Shown here piece after piece: positions 24,428 to 33,881 of a stretch of 44,793 nucleotides of DNA. The translations under genes were made by a program, and so were the position numbers. The stretch covers positions 1-44,793 of the forward strand of contig JAKBLB010000002.1 of NCBI GenBank assembly GCA_021832305.1, in the 5' to 3' direction. The stretch's first letter is position 1. Each line of letters opens with the position of its first letter. The notes below the pieces were generated by a model. That model had not been told where the DNA came from and made no database searches. It was given only the letters and a program-made list of their open reading frames with translations. Source of the DNA: Pseudomonadota bacterium. GTDB lineage: Bacteria > Pseudomonadota > Gammaproteobacteria > Burkholderiales > Ferrovaceae.

Positions 24428-24794
24428 GCGGGGCTTTACCCTGATCGAGGTGCTGGTGGCCCTGTTTGTGCTGGCCGTGGCGCTGGCGGCGGGCATGCGC
24501 GCCCTGGGCGGCGTGACCCATCTCGGGGAGGCGGTGCCGGTACGCCTGGCGGCGCAGTGGAGTGCGACCAATGCCCTGAACGAGTTGCGTCTGGGTCGGC
24601 AATGGCCCCCCGTTGGGGGAAGCGACTTTGCCTGCCCGCAGGGGCGTTTTGTGCTGAGTTGCCATGAAAATGTACAGGAAACTCCCAACCCCTCCTTTCG
24701 TCTGGTCGAAGTGACCGTGTTTCTGGAAGGGGAAGGAAGTGTCCTGGCGCGGGTCAGTACCGTGGTGCCCCTCAATCCGGCTCAGGTATTGTAG
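24396..24794 (+). CDS. gspI: Type II secretion minor pseudopilin I
   Basis: A 132-residue minor pseudopilin of the pseudopilus tip. The leader MMPISATGIPERG precedes FTLIEVLVALFVLAVALAAGMR, and the C-terminal part (LVEVTVFLEGE) has the GspI pattern. The gene starts inside gspG: ATG 24396 or 24399 lies 32 bp before the gspG stop, behind a GGGGGGAGAGGG tract. The usual order is G-H-I-J; gspH is missing between G and I. With GspJ and GspK it forms the tip complex that starts pseudopilus assembly. Confidence 0.9.
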   Translation: MMPISATGIPERGFTLIEVLVALFVLAVALAAGMRALGGVTHLGEAVPVRLAAQWSATNALNELRLGRQWPPVGGSDFACPQGRFVLSCHENVQETPNPSFRLVEVTVFLEGEGSVLARVSTVVPLNPAQVL

Positions 24795-24795
24795 G

Positions 24796-25395
24796 ATGCG
24801 TGGATTCACCTTGGTGGAAGTGATGATCGTTGCCCTTCTGATGTCGATCATGGCGCTCATGTCGTGGCGTGTGCTGGAGTCGATGACCCGCACTCAATCC
24901 GTCCTGCATGGGCGGGGATTGGCGGTGGAGGATACCCAGGCGCTTTTCAGCCAGTGGCAACGGGACTGTCACGCGCTGCTCCCCCCTGACCAGTGGGTTC
25001 TGGGGGTGCCGGTTCACCTGGGAATCCGCCAGATGGCCTGGGTGGTGCATGAGGGCGGAGCAGTACGGGTGGTCAGTTACGCCTGGGCGGGGGGAGTCGT
25101 GCGGCGGGCGATATCCTCGGCCCTCACGACGCGGGGGGAACTGAATGGCGTATGGCAGGCGGTACTGCAAGGCGAGTCACCGCAGAATCCCGGGGGGCAG
25201 GGGAGTGCCCTGGCCGTGGCAGGGGGAGTGGACCTGCAGGGTCAGGCGTGGCTGGGGGGGCAGGGTTGGATCGATGCCACGCAGGATCCGGCTCTGGACG
25301 TGCAGCCGGTACGGGTACGCGGTCTGGCTTTGGAGATTTTTCTGGGGGGAACGGCGGCCCCCTTGCGTCAAGTTTGTCTGACCGGGCAGGATTGA
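24796..25395 (+). CDS. gspJ: Type II secretion minor pseudopilin J
   Basis: A 199-residue minor pseudopilin with almost no leader: Met-Arg-Gly then FTLVEVMIVALLMSIMALMSWR. The body continues SMTRTQSVLHGRGLAVEDTQALFSQW-type helix and ends in a beta-rich domain with a single C-terminal Cys region (RQVCLTGQD), as in GspJ. The ATG begins one base after the gspI stop. The upstream extension of the frame overlaps gspI and is not used. It forms the tip complex with GspI and GspK. Confidence 0.9.
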   Translation: MRGFTLVEVMIVALLMSIMALMSWRVLESMTRTQSVLHGRGLAVEDTQALFSQWQRDCHALLPPDQWVLGVPVHLGIRQMAWVVHEGGAVRVVSYAWAGGVVRRAISSALTTRGELNGVWQAVLQGESPQNPGGQGSALAVAGGVDLQGQAWLGGQGWIDATQDPALDVQPVRVRGLALEIFLGGTAAPLRQVCLTGQD

Positions 25396-26435
25396 TGAGA
25401 AGGGAACGGGGCGCGGCACTGTTGATGGCCTTGCTGTTGGCCATTCTGGTGGCTGTGTTGGCCAGCGGCATGATGCAGGACGAACAAAGGCGGGTGAAAT
25501 TGCTCGAAAACCAGCGGGTGCGCGATGAAGCGGAGCAGATGGGGGTGGGGGCGCTGGACTGGGCTCGGCTCATTCTGCGTGAGGATTTGTTGCACACGGG
25601 TGCGGTGGACCATCTGGGCGAGGTATGGGCCGTCCCCATCACGGACATTCCTCTGGAAAGTGTGACGGGCGGCGGAGAGTCGGGCATTCGTCTGTCCGGG
25701 CGCATCCTCGATGCCCAGAGCCGCTTCAACCTGATGTCTCTGGTCAAGGTGGCGAGTGCTGGCGCCGGTCAGGGCTGGGTCGGGGCTACGGCCATCGATC
25801 CCGAGGGCGTGGCCGTTTTTCAGCGGTTGCTGCAGTCGCTGGGACTGGATCCGGCCGCCGCCCCTGCGATTGCTGCCCAGATGCTGGCGAGTCGTTTCAC
25901 TGCGCCTCTTACCGCCGGGACTGCCTCTGCGCCGGACCCTTTTCCTGCCCGGCAGGTCACCGATCAGAGTGCGGGCGCTCCCTTGCCGCTGGGCGTCGTG
26001 GGTGAGGTACGCACCTGGTTTCCGGATGCCGATGCATCGACGCTGGTTCGGCTGGAATCCTGTCTCGTGCTCCTGCCTCTTCCCACCCGGGTGAATGCCA
26101 ACACGGCCTCGGCCAATGTGCTGGGCGCTGTGTTGGGCGTGGACCCCGGAACCTTGGCGGGCTTGCTGCAGGCCCGTCAGCAGCAGGCCTTTAGCGATAC
26201 GGCCGACCTGCAACGGCAGGTGAATGCCTTGCTGCCCAACCCGGGGCCCTTTCCATCCAGCCAGTTGGGGGTCAGTTCGGACTATTTCTGGGTGGTGGAA
26301 GAGTTGCGCCGCCCCGGCGCAGTGCAACGACGTCAGGCTCTGGTGGCGCGCCAGCACGGGGTTGGACAGATGACCCGGGTACTGGAATGGCGTGAGGGTT
26401 GGACGCCCGGCATCGATTTGACAGGGGGCGGATGA
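25395..26435 (+). CDS. gspK: Type II secretion minor pseudopilin K
   Basis: A 346-residue tip pseudopilin. The leader MRRERG is followed by AALLMALLLAILVAVLASGM; as in other GspK proteins the residue at mature position 5 is not Glu. A large globular part follows, with SGRILDAQSRFNLMSLV (the GspK signature) and the TRVNANTASANVLGAVL helix-hairpin motif. It starts at ATG 25395, overlapping the gspJ stop as TGATG, so translation is coupled. GspK caps the pseudopilus and limits its length. Confidence 0.93.
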   Translation: MRRERGAALLMALLLAILVAVLASGMMQDEQRRVKLLENQRVRDEAEQMGVGALDWARLILREDLLHTGAVDHLGEVWAVPITDIPLESVTGGGESGIRLSGRILDAQSRFNLMSLVKVASAGAGQGWVGATAIDPEGVAVFQRLLQSLGLDPAAAPAIAAQMLASRFTAPLTAGTASAPDPFPARQVTDQSAGAPLPLGVVGEVRTWFPDADASTLVRLESCLVLLPLPTRVNANTASANVLGAVLGVDPGTLAGLLQARQQQAFSDTADLQRQVNALLPNPGPFPSSQLGVSSDYFWVVEELRRPGAVQRRQALVARQHGVGQMTRVLEWREGWTPGIDLTGGG

Positions 26436-27586
26436 GCGTGACGATCTGTCGGGTGGTGCTGCCCCACAAACCTTTGAATCTGCCCGCCACTGAATGGCGC
26501 TGGGTTCCGTTGCCGTTTTGTCTGCTGGGGGGGGAGGGGCAGGTTCTGCGCTCAGGACACGCGCTGCCCCACGAGTTGCCGGAGGCCCTCCGTCATGAAT
26601 GGATTCTGCCCGCAGCGGCAGTCACCCGTCTCTTTGTGACGGAGTCCTTGCTGGCCGGGGTTCCTCGGGCACGGTGGCGGGAGGCCCTGCCCAATCTGCT
26701 CGAACCTCAGGTGTTGTGGCCGGTGGAAGAGTGTCATTGTGCCCTCGCGTCAGCCCCGGATGCCCTGGGCAGATGGGTCGTGGCAGTGATGGAGCGTTCC
26801 TGGATGAATTTCATTCACGGGGCATTTTCCGGCCGGACTGGAAGACTGGTCCTGTCTTCCAGTCATGATTGGGCTCCAATCGGATGCTGGGGGGAGTGGG
26901 TTTTCCCCGTACTGGACCCTGCGGAAGAAGGGAGTCTGCGGTGGTGGCGGGATGCCGCCGGGAGTGGAGGCGGCGTACGCGGACGACGGGAGGAGATGGG
27001 TGCATTGCCTTGGGAAGAAGGACTGGATCCAGCGCCGATCACGCTCATGGAGCGCTTGGCGCAACCAACCCCGATTCCTCCTCTTCTCGATTTGTGTCAG
27101 TTTGAATGGGCCGCACGCGGTTTGGCGCGCTGGGGGCCGGCCTGGAAGGGGGCCTTGACTGCGGTGGGGACGGTGGTTTTGGTGGCCTTTATGGGCTTGT
27201 TCCTGGAATGGGGGAGGCTGGCCTGGTCTGCCCACGACCTGGTGGTGGAGGAAAAGCGGATTCTGGCGCAACGGGGCTTGTCCGGTTCCGTTCATGGCGC
27301 TGTCGCCGAATGGGTCCATGTCTGGATACAACGTTCCCAACCTTCCGCACAGGACGGCTTGCAGGGTGAGTTTCCGCGCCTGACCGGGCATCTGGTGAAC
27401 TTGCTGGCGCAACAACCCGGTTTGGTTCCTGTGGGGCTGGTTTATCGTCCCCACCATCTGGAAGTACATTTCCCGACGGGGGAAGAGACGACAGCCGCAG
27501 GATTGGGCGAGGCAGCGAACCGTCAGCATTTGCGCTGGCAGAAAGAGGGGAAGGATCTCTGGGTTCTCGAAGAGGTGCAGCCTTGA
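26432..27586 (+). CDS. gspL: Type II secretion protein L
   Basis: A 384-residue bitopic inner-membrane protein. The N-terminal cytoplasmic part (about 1-230), actin-like in the family, recruits the GspE ATPase. One membrane helix follows (about 235-255, TAVGTVVLVAFMGLFLEWG), then a periplasmic ferredoxin-like domain (LLAQQPGLVPVGLVYRPHH...). Sequence conservation is low, as usual for GspL; position after gspK and before gspM, plus topology, support the call. ATG 26432 overlaps the gspK stop as ATGA. Confidence 0.88.
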   Translation: MSVTICRVVLPHKPLNLPATEWRWVPLPFCLLGGEGQVLRSGHALPHELPEALRHEWILPAAAVTRLFVTESLLAGVPRARWREALPNLLEPQVLWPVEECHCALASAPDALGRWVVAVMERSWMNFIHGAFSGRTGRLVLSSSHDWAPIGCWGEWVFPVLDPAEEGSLRWWRDAAGSGGGVRGRREEMGALPWEEGLDPAPITLMERLAQPTPIPPLLDLCQFEWAARGLARWGPAWKGALTAVGTVVLVAFMGLFLEWGRLAWSAHDLVVEEKRILAQRGLSGSVHGAVAEWVHVWIQRSQPSAQDGLQGEFPRLTGHLVNLLAQQPGLVPVGLVYRPHHLEVHFPTGEETTAAGLGEAANRQHLRWQKEGKDLWVLEEVQP

Positions 27587-28074
27587 GTGCGTCGAGGGAA
27601 TACATCGATACCCTGCGTATCCGCCTGGAGCAAGGCTGGGGGGCTCGCCAGCCAAGGGAACGCCAACTATTGGGGATACTGGCGGGCGTGGTGTTGCTGG
27701 CCGTCCTGCAATTCCTGTGGACCTGGGGCCAGGAAGGCGTCCTTCGGCTGGACCGGGAACTGCCGGGAATGCGCCATGATCTGGAACGTTTGCAAGGGTT
27801 GAGCGCACCCGTCCAACCTCCTCGGGTGCTGTACCCGGAAGCCTTGCTCGATGTGTTGCAGCATCAGGGGCGGTTTTTGAACGCCGGGTTGGTGCAATTC
27901 ACGAAACGGGGTAAAAGCGTGGAAATGGTGTGGACGGGTGCGGATTTTTCGGTTCTTGCCCATTGGCTGGATACGGTGGCTTCCACAGCCCGGGTGACCG
28001 TGGTACAGGCTGATGTGGAACGGGGCCCGGGCCAGGGAGTGACCGTGCATTTGACGCTGGAATCAGGCGAATGA
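27583..28074 (+). CDS. gspM: Type II secretion protein M
   Basis: A 163-residue inner-membrane protein: a short cytoplasmic start, the characteristic ARQPRERQLLGILAGVVLLAVLQFLW (basic patch then membrane helix) and a periplasmic ferredoxin-like domain (SVEMVWTGADFSVLAHWLDTV-type strand-helix). GspM stabilises GspL. Translation starts at TTG 27583, overlapping the gspL stop as TTGA, with GAGGTG upstream. Length and topology are normal. Confidence 0.9.
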   Translation: MSASREYIDTLRIRLEQGWGARQPRERQLLGILAGVVLLAVLQFLWTWGQEGVLRLDRELPGMRHDLERLQGLSAPVQPPRVLYPEALLDVLQHQGRFLNAGLVQFTKRGKSVEMVWTGADFSVLAHWLDTVASTARVTVVQADVERGPGQGVTVHLTLESGE

Positions 28075-28823
28075 AGCGGACGCTGCACGGTGCAATTTTG
28101 GGCTTGGGGATCCTGGTGCTCTTGGGCATGATGCTGTGGCAATGGCCTGCCACCGCCTTGTCGCTCTGGGCCAGTACCCGGTCGGGGGGAAGCGTGCGCC
28201 TGACCAATGAGGTCGGAACTTTGTGGCACGGGTCGGCGGAGTTGGCTTTGGTGAACGATCAGACCGAGGGAGACTGGCCGGGACGGATAGAATGGCGAAT
28301 CCGCCCGCAGTGGACGGGGCTGGGCTTCAGTCTGACCAATGCGACCGACCGTGCCGGCGTGTTGGTTCAGGGACACTGGCATGGAGGCGTTTGGGACCTG
28401 CAACCCGGGCAGGGGTATTTTCCGGCCCAACTGCTGGAAGGACTGGGAATGCCCTTCACCACCCTGCATCCGGGCGGGATGGTCCGTGTGCAGTGGGGGG
28501 CGGCGCAGTGGCAAGGCAGGGAATTGACCCATCCATGGACCGTGGAGTGTTTTTTGGAGTCACTGACCTCCCGCCTGTCTCCGGTCGCTCCCTTAGGAAG
28601 TTATGAGGTGCGTGCCGTGATGAGTCGGCTGGGAACCCATTTGACCCTGGCCACCCGTCAAGGTCCGTTACAATTACGTGGAGAAGGGGAGCAAGAAGCC
28701 GGGAAATTTCATTTTACGGGTCAGGCCAGTGCCGATCCCGCACAACGGTTCGTGCTGGCCGGTTTATTGAGTATCCTGGGCAAGCCAGAGGGAGAAGGAG
28801 TGAGACTGGACTATGTACCATGA
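28071..28823 (+). CDS. gspN: Type II secretion protein N
   Basis: A 250-residue protein with one N-terminal membrane helix (ILGLGILVLLGMMLWQWPATAL) and a beta-rich periplasmic domain containing the GspN pattern GSVRLTNEVGTLWHGSAEL and FVLAGLLSILGKPEGEGVRL at the end. GspN is an accessory component present in only some type II systems. ATGA overlap with gspM. The stop is followed 22 bp later by the preferred gspD start. Confidence 0.87.
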   Translation: MKRTLHGAILGLGILVLLGMMLWQWPATALSLWASTRSGGSVRLTNEVGTLWHGSAELALVNDQTEGDWPGRIEWRIRPQWTGLGFSLTNATDRAGVLVQGHWHGGVWDLQPGQGYFPAQLLEGLGMPFTTLHPGGMVRVQWGAAQWQGRELTHPWTVECFLESLTSRLSPVAPLGSYEVRAVMSRLGTHLTLATRQGPLQLRGEGEQEAGKFHFTGQASADPAQRFVLAGLLSILGKPEGEGVRLDYVP

Positions 28824-28845
28824 GCCTGCAGCAGGGATCAACGCG

Positions 28846-31161
28846 ATGAAAAAACTTTTTCTTTACGCCGTCTTCTGGGCTTTGATGTGGCCTCAGATGG
28901 CTTCGCTCCGGGCTGCGGAGGGGACGGGGAGCGCCCCCCTGGCCCAACCCGGTGGTCTGATGACCCTGAATTTTATCAATGCGGACCTGGAAGGCGTGAT
29001 CAAGGCAGTAGGGGAAGCGGTGGGGGTGAACATTCTGGTGGATCCGCGCGTCAAGGGCACGCTCAGCCTGGCCAGCGACAAGCCGGTGACGGGACCGGAG
29101 GCCCTCGACCTGTTGGGGGCCAGTTTGCGCATGCAGGGGTTTTCCCTGGTCAAAAGTGACGGGTTGTACCGCGTGGTTCCCGAAGCCGATGCCAAGATGC
29201 TGGGCGGAGCAGTTTCCGAAGATGCCGATGGTCTGGGACGGCGCTCGACTTCCGTGGCAGGCGGCAGTCAGGTAGTGACGCGGGTTTTTCATCTGCGCTA
29301 CGAGTCGGCCAACAATCTGCTTCCTGTGCTGCGTCCCCTGATTGCGCCGAATAACCCCATCACGGCCTACCCTGCCAATAATACGCTGGTGGTGACGGAC
29401 TATGCCGAAAACCTGGGGCGTATCGCCAAGTTGATCGATTCCCTCGATGTGCCGCAGGTGGGGGAGGCCGAGGTCATTCCCTTGCACCACGCCCTGGCCA
29501 TCGATCTGGCCAGTCTGGTGAATCATGTGGCCGATCCCGGCGGGGGGGACCCTAATCTGAAGGCCCTCGCACTGGCAGAACCGCGTACCAATAGCCTCAT
29601 CCTGAGAGCCCCGACGCTGACCCGACTTCAGCAGTTGCATTCCTTGATCGACAAGTTAGACGCGCCCACGGCGCAGCCGGGCAACATCTGGGTCGTCCCG
29701 TTGCGCAACGCGGAAGCGGTCAAGTTGGCCAAAACGTTGCGAGGTATCGTGACCGCCGATGGGGCAGGCTTGACGACGCCTCCAGGCGAGACGGCCTTTT
29801 CTTCGATGGGGAGTCCCTTCGCCGGGAATGCGGCGGGCAGCGCCAGTGGAAGTTCCGGAACCACAGGGTCCTCCTCGGGCTCAGGTTCTCCGTCATCTTC
29901 TTCGGGAGCCACGGGGTTTGGTGCAGGCGCCGGGAGTGGGACGAGTGGAGGGTCCGGGGTAGGCGGGGCGGGAGGAGGTGCCGCGACGGCGAGTGCGGGC
30001 GGCGCGGGAGGATCTTTGCCGGCGGGCATGATCCAGGCCGATGTGGCCACCAATTCGCTGATCATCACAGCCAACGAACGGGTTTATCGCAACCTGCGGG
30101 AGGTGATCGATCGGTTGGATGCCCGTCGTCCGCAAATTTATGTGGAATCGATGATTGTCGAAGTGTCCAGCAACAAGACCGAAGAGTTTGGGACCCAGTT
30201 GCAGGGATTATTGGGCGGCGGGTCCACCCAGGGATTTGCGGGAACCAGTTTCAACGCGACCAACCCCGGGGCGAATATCGTCTCCCTGGGATCCCAGACC
30301 AGCAGTCTGCTCAATCTGGGGGCCGGCGCCACGCCTCCCCTGGTGACACCGGCAGCGGGTACCAATCTGGCGGTCCTGCACAGTTTCAATGGGGTGATGG
30401 GGATGGCCGCCCTCGTCCGGGCGGTCAGTCTCATCAGTGGCGTGAATGTCCTGTCCACACCAAATCTGCTGACTCTGGACAACGAAACGGCACAGATCAT
30501 CATTGCCGAAAATGTTCCTTTCGTGACGGGGTCCTATGCCCAGACGGGCATCACGGGTACCGTCAATCCTTTTACCACGGTGGATCGAAAGGATATCGGG
30601 TTGATTTTGCGGATTCGGCCCCAGATCTCCGAGGGGGGATTGGTCAAGATGCAGATCTATGAAGAATCCTCGGCGCTCGATGCCACCACCCTCAACAACA
30701 TCAACGGTCCGAGTTATACCAAACGTTCGGTGGATTCCAGTGTATTGGTCCATGATGGGCAATTGATCGTTCTGGGCGGGTTGTTGTCGGACAATTATTC
30801 GGATTCCATGGAAAAGACCCCGTGGCTGGCGGAGATTCCCTACCTTGGCGTGCTTTTTCGCTATGAATCCAAAGCCCGTGTCAAGGATAACCTCATGCTG
30901 TTCCTGCGTCCCTATGTCATTCGCACGGCAGAGCAGAGCGATGCCCTGACCAACGACCGGTATGGCTGGACGCAGGAGATGAGGGATGGGGAACCGCGCA
31001 ACGTCCGTATCCTGTCCAATGAATCCCTGATGCCTCTGACGCCGGCTCAGGGGTCGGGCGCGCCATTTGTGGATCCGCTCCACACTTCGCCGCTTCCCAC
31101 GGCCACGCCTTTACCGGGCGGGGATTCCAGTGCGGTTCCTGCGCCGGCAGGGATGCCCTGA
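28846..31161 (+). CDS. gspD: Type II secretion outer-membrane secretin
   Basis: The multimeric outer-membrane gate, 771 residues from ATG 28846. A signal peptide ([17 protein letters not shown]..., cleavage after LRA or so) precedes N0 ([18 protein letters not shown]), N1 ([19 protein letters not shown]), N2 ([16 protein letters not shown]) and N3, then the secretin beta-barrel (about 430-690) with [27 protein letters not shown] and the [17 protein letters not shown] region. Residues about 324-391 form a Ser/Gly/Ala-only insertion within N3. AGGGA precedes ATG 28846; ATG 28813 would overlap gspN and place 11 residues before the signal peptide. No C-terminal pilotin-type domain is evident. Confidence 0.95.
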   Translation: MKKLFLYAVFWALMWPQMASLRAAEGTGSAPLAQPGGLMTLNFINADLEGVIKAVGEAVGVNILVDPRVKGTLSLASDKPVTGPEALDLLGASLRMQGFSLVKSDGLYRVVPEADAKMLGGAVSEDADGLGRRSTSVAGGSQVVTRVFHLRYESANNLLPVLRPLIAPNNPITAYPANNTLVVTDYAENLGRIAKLIDSLDVPQVGEAEVIPLHHALAIDLASLVNHVADPGGGDPNLKALALAEPRTNSLILRAPTLTRLQQLHSLIDKLDAPTAQPGNIWVVPLRNAEAVKLAKTLRGIVTADGAGLTTPPGETAFSSMGSPFAGNAAGSASGSSGTTGSSSGSGSPSSSSGATGFGAGAGSGTSGGSGVGGAGGGAATASAGGAGGSLPAGMIQADVATNSLIITANERVYRNLREVIDRLDARRPQIYVESMIVEVSSNKTEEFGTQLQGLLGGGSTQGFAGTSFNATNPGANIVSLGSQTSSLLNLGAGATPPLVTPAAGTNLAVLHSFNGVMGMAALVRAVSLISGVNVLSTPNLLTLDNETAQIIIAENVPFVTGSYAQTGITGTVNPFTTVDRKDIGLILRIRPQISEGGLVKMQIYEESSALDATTLNNINGPSYTKRSVDSSVLVHDGQLIVLGGLLSDNYSDSMEKTPWLAEIPYLGVLFRYESKARVKDNLMLFLRPYVIRTAEQSDALTNDRYGWTQEMRDGEPRNVRILSNESLMPLTPAQGSGAPFVDPLHTSPLPTATPLPGGDSSAVPAPAGMP

Positions 31162-31163
31162 GC

Positions 31164-32594
31164 ATGTTGGGACCCTCCATCCCGACTCCCCTGGCGGCCC
31201 GTTTGCTGCCCTTCGCTTTTGCACGGGCGCAAGGTGTGTTGGCCGTGGCTCAGCAGGCGGGGATCACCGAGGTATGGGTTCATGCAGGAACCCAGCCGAT
31301 GGGGGTATTGGAGGTGGGGCGTCGTTACGGGGCATTGATCTGTCATACCGTTACCACGCTGGAGTGGCAAGCCGCTTTGAGCGAGGCCTATCGGGCGCAG
31401 CAAGGCGAGGCGGCCCAGGTGGTGGGTGAGGTGGAGGACGAGGCTGACCTGTCGCGCCTCATGCAGGACTTGCCCGAAGTGGAGGATTTGCTCGAGGCTC
31501 AGGACGATGCGCCCATCATTCGGATGCTCAATGCACTGTTGTCTCAAGCGGCACGGGAAGGCGCTTCGGATATCCATATCGAAGCCGCGGAAAGGGAATG
31601 CGTGGTGCGTTTCCGGGTGGATGGAACCCTGCGCGAGGTGGTGCAACTCAAGCGGGCGCTGCATGCGGCGCTCATCTCCCGTCTCAAGATCATGGCCCAA
31701 CTGGACATTGCCGAAAAACGCTTGCCCCAGGATGGCCGGATTTCCCTCAAGGTGGCGGGCCGGGCGGTGGATGTGCGGGTGTCGACGCTTCCCACAGGGT
31801 ACGGGGAACGGGCGGTCCTGCGGCTCCTGGAAAAGGATCTGGGGCGACTGGATCTGGCCCGTCTCGGGATGGCCCCGGATACCCTGGCGGCGTTCGATCG
31901 ACTGGTGCATCGTCCCCATGGCATCGTGCTGGTCACCGGACCGACCGGAAGCGGAAAAAGCACGACGCTCTATGCCACCTTGCTGCGGCTCGATCGCCAG
32001 ACCACCAATATCCTGACGGTGGAGGATCCCATCGAATATCACATTGACGGAATCGGGCAGACTCCGATCAATCCGCGCATCGACCTGACCTTTGCGCGTG
32101 CCCTGCGTGCGTTGCTCCGTCAGGACCCCGATGTCATCATGATCGGCGAGATTCGGGATGCGGAAACCGCGCAGATCGCGGTGCAGGCCAGTTTGACGGG
32201 GCACCTGGTGTTGGCGACCCTGCACACCAATGATGCGGTCAGCGCCCTGACGCGTCTCATCGACATGGGCGTGGAGCCCTATCTGTTGTCCAGTTCCCTG
32301 TTGGGGGTGCTGGCTCAGCGCCTGGTCCGGCGCTGCTGCCCCGCCTGTGGCGGAAGCGGATGTGAGGTCTGTGGGCAGAGCGGGTATCGGGGACGCATGG
32401 GAATTTACGAATTGCTGGAAATCACCCCAACCCTGCAGACCCTCATTCATCAGCAGTGCCCGGACTCCGAAATGCGTCTCCAGGCACTGGCTTCCGGCAT
32501 GCGTACGTTACGGATGGATGGACAGCGTTGGGTGGAGGACGGACAGACGACTGCCGAGGAATTGTGGCGTGTGACCGGTGCCAGTGATTCATGA
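31164..32594 (+). CDS. gspE: Type II secretion ATPase E
   Basis: A 476-residue cytoplasmic hexameric ATPase that powers pseudopilus assembly. Walker A is Gly259-Ser266 (GPTGSGKS), followed by the Asp box ([15 protein letters not shown]), Walker B ([12 protein letters not shown]) and the His box (LATLHTND). The zinc site is unusually compact: Cys392-x2-Cys395-x4-Cys400-x2-Cys403, where most GspE proteins have about 30 residues between the two CxxC pairs. The N-terminal GspL-binding domain is short. ATG 31164 lies two bases after the gspD stop, and the 3' end overlaps gspF as ATGA. Confidence 0.96.
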   Translation: MLGPSIPTPLAARLLPFAFARAQGVLAVAQQAGITEVWVHAGTQPMGVLEVGRRYGALICHTVTTLEWQAALSEAYRAQQGEAAQVVGEVEDEADLSRLMQDLPEVEDLLEAQDDAPIIRMLNALLSQAAREGASDIHIEAAERECVVRFRVDGTLREVVQLKRALHAALISRLKIMAQLDIAEKRLPQDGRISLKVAGRAVDVRVSTLPTGYGERAVLRLLEKDLGRLDLARLGMAPDTLAAFDRLVHRPHGIVLVTGPTGSGKSTTLYATLLRLDRQTTNILTVEDPIEYHIDGIGQTPINPRIDLTFARALRALLRQDPDVIMIGEIRDAETAQIAVQASLTGHLVLATLHTNDAVSALTRLIDMGVEPYLLSSSLLGVLAQRLVRRCCPACGGSGCEVCGQSGYRGRMGIYELLEITPTLQTLIHQQCPDSEMRLQALASGMRTLRMDGQRWVEDGQTTAEELWRVTGASDS

Positions 32595-33802
32595 CCCACT
32601 ACCGGTTTGAAGCCCTGGACGATGCGGGGCAAAGGGAGCAGGGTACCCTCGAGGCCGATTCTCCCCGTCAGGTTCGGACGATGTTGCGCAGTCGCGGGTT
32701 GAGTCCGATCCGTGTGCGTGCGGAATTGCCGGTGGCAGCGACGGGACTGGGGCACTGGACGCAACGCCGTTTTTCCGGACGGGAACGCGTATTGATCATG
32801 CGCCAACTGGCGGTATTGCTGGGTGGGGGAGTACCCCTGGACGAGGCGCTGGCCGGGGTGGCTGCCGAGGCCGAACGGGAGGGGGTGCGCCAGAGGCTCC
32901 TGAAAATTCGCGCTGAAGTGGTGGCTGGGAGTCCTCTGGCGCAGGCGCTCGGACAATTTCCCCGGGATTTTCCCAGTCTGTACCCGGCGCTGGTGGCGGC
33001 GGGAGAAAAAAGCGGACGTTTGGCGTGGGTGCTCGAACGTTTGGCCGATTATGCGGCAGCGCAGGACCATCTGAGCGGCAAGGTGCTGGGTGCTCTGGCC
33101 TATCCCCTGGTCCTGATGGGGGTGGCAACGGCCATCGTCCTGTTTCTGATGAGTTCCGTGGTGCCGCAAGTGGTGGGGGTCTTTGTCAGCAATCATCAGA
33201 CACTGCCCGTTTTGACACGGGTCCTGATCTTCCTGTCGGACGGGGTTCGTCAATGGGGTATCTGGGGGATGGCGGGCATGGGCGTACTGGCGTGGGGCGG
33301 GAGGCATTTGTGGCAGAAACCCGCGCTGCGCTTGCGTTGGGATCGACAGGTCCTGGGTTGGCCCCTGGTGGGGCGACTGATGTTGAGTCACGATACCGAG
33401 CGTCTCGCCAGCACCCTGGCGATTCTGGTGGGTGGGGGCGTGCCTTTGCTGTCTGCCTTGCAGGGCGCGGCCCAGGCCGTTCATAACCGCGCCTTGCGCC
33501 AGGCGCTCCTGGAGGCCCTGGAACGGGTTCGGGAAGGCAGTGGACTGGCCCGAGCCCTGGAAGTGAGCATGCTCTTTCCGCGCACGCTGATGCAACTGAT
33601 TCAGGCGGGAGAGCGGACGGGGCGTCTGGATGACCTGTTGACCCAGGCTGCCCGTCATGAGGGACAGCAATTGGAACGCCGCCTGATGCTGCTGACCACG
33701 TTGCTGGAACCCGCCCTGATCCTGATCATGGGAGGGCTGGTGGGTTTGATCGTGCTGGCCATTCTGATGCCCATCATGGACTTGAACCAAATGGTTCAGT
33801 AA
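32591..33802 (+). CDS. gspF: Type II secretion inner-membrane platform protein F
   Basis: A 403-residue polytopic platform protein with two homologous cytoplasmic GspF domains (about 60-185 and 265-390) and three membrane helices. Family landmarks: [50 protein letters not shown], then the repeat [21 protein letters not shown] and [14 protein letters not shown], and a final helix ending [14 protein letters not shown] 32591 overlaps the gspE stop. Last gene of the secretion operon. An 8-bp palindrome AACCGGTT follows the stop, but no clear intrinsic terminator. Confidence 0.95.
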   Translation: MTHYRFEALDDAGQREQGTLEADSPRQVRTMLRSRGLSPIRVRAELPVAATGLGHWTQRRFSGRERVLIMRQLAVLLGGGVPLDEALAGVAAEAEREGVRQRLLKIRAEVVAGSPLAQALGQFPRDFPSLYPALVAAGEKSGRLAWVLERLADYAAAQDHLSGKVLGALAYPLVLMGVATAIVLFLMSSVVPQVVGVFVSNHQTLPVLTRVLIFLSDGVRQWGIWGMAGMGVLAWGGRHLWQKPALRLRWDRQVLGWPLVGRLMLSHDTERLASTLAILVGGGVPLLSALQGAAQAVHNRALRQALLEALERVREGSGLARALEVSMLFPRTLMQLIQAGERTGRLDDLLTQAARHEGQQLERRLMLLTTLLEPALILIMGGLVGLIVLAILMPIMDLNQMVQ

Positions 33803-33823
33803 CCGGTTTTGGTGAACTTGTAC

Positions 33824-33860
33824 TTGACCGGAGCACCAGATCTCGCTAACCTGCAAGGTT
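33824..33860 (+). promoter_or_regulatory. Candidate ilv operon promoter and small inverted repeat
   Basis: TTGACC (33824-33829) and TAACCT (33847-33852) are 17 bases apart; the first matches consensus well, the second poorly. AACCT-GCA-AGGTT (33848-33860) overlaps the second hexamer and the expected start site, where a repressor could bind. No leader peptide rich in Ile, Leu or Val, nor an attenuator, is visible before the ilvB start. Tentative. Confidence 0.3.
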
Positions 33861-33881
33861 TCGGTTTTGAGTGGACAGGTC

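Noticed and set aside
31047-32450. 467-codon minus-strand frame
   Set aside because: Antisense of gspE and the end of gspD; no domain recognised.
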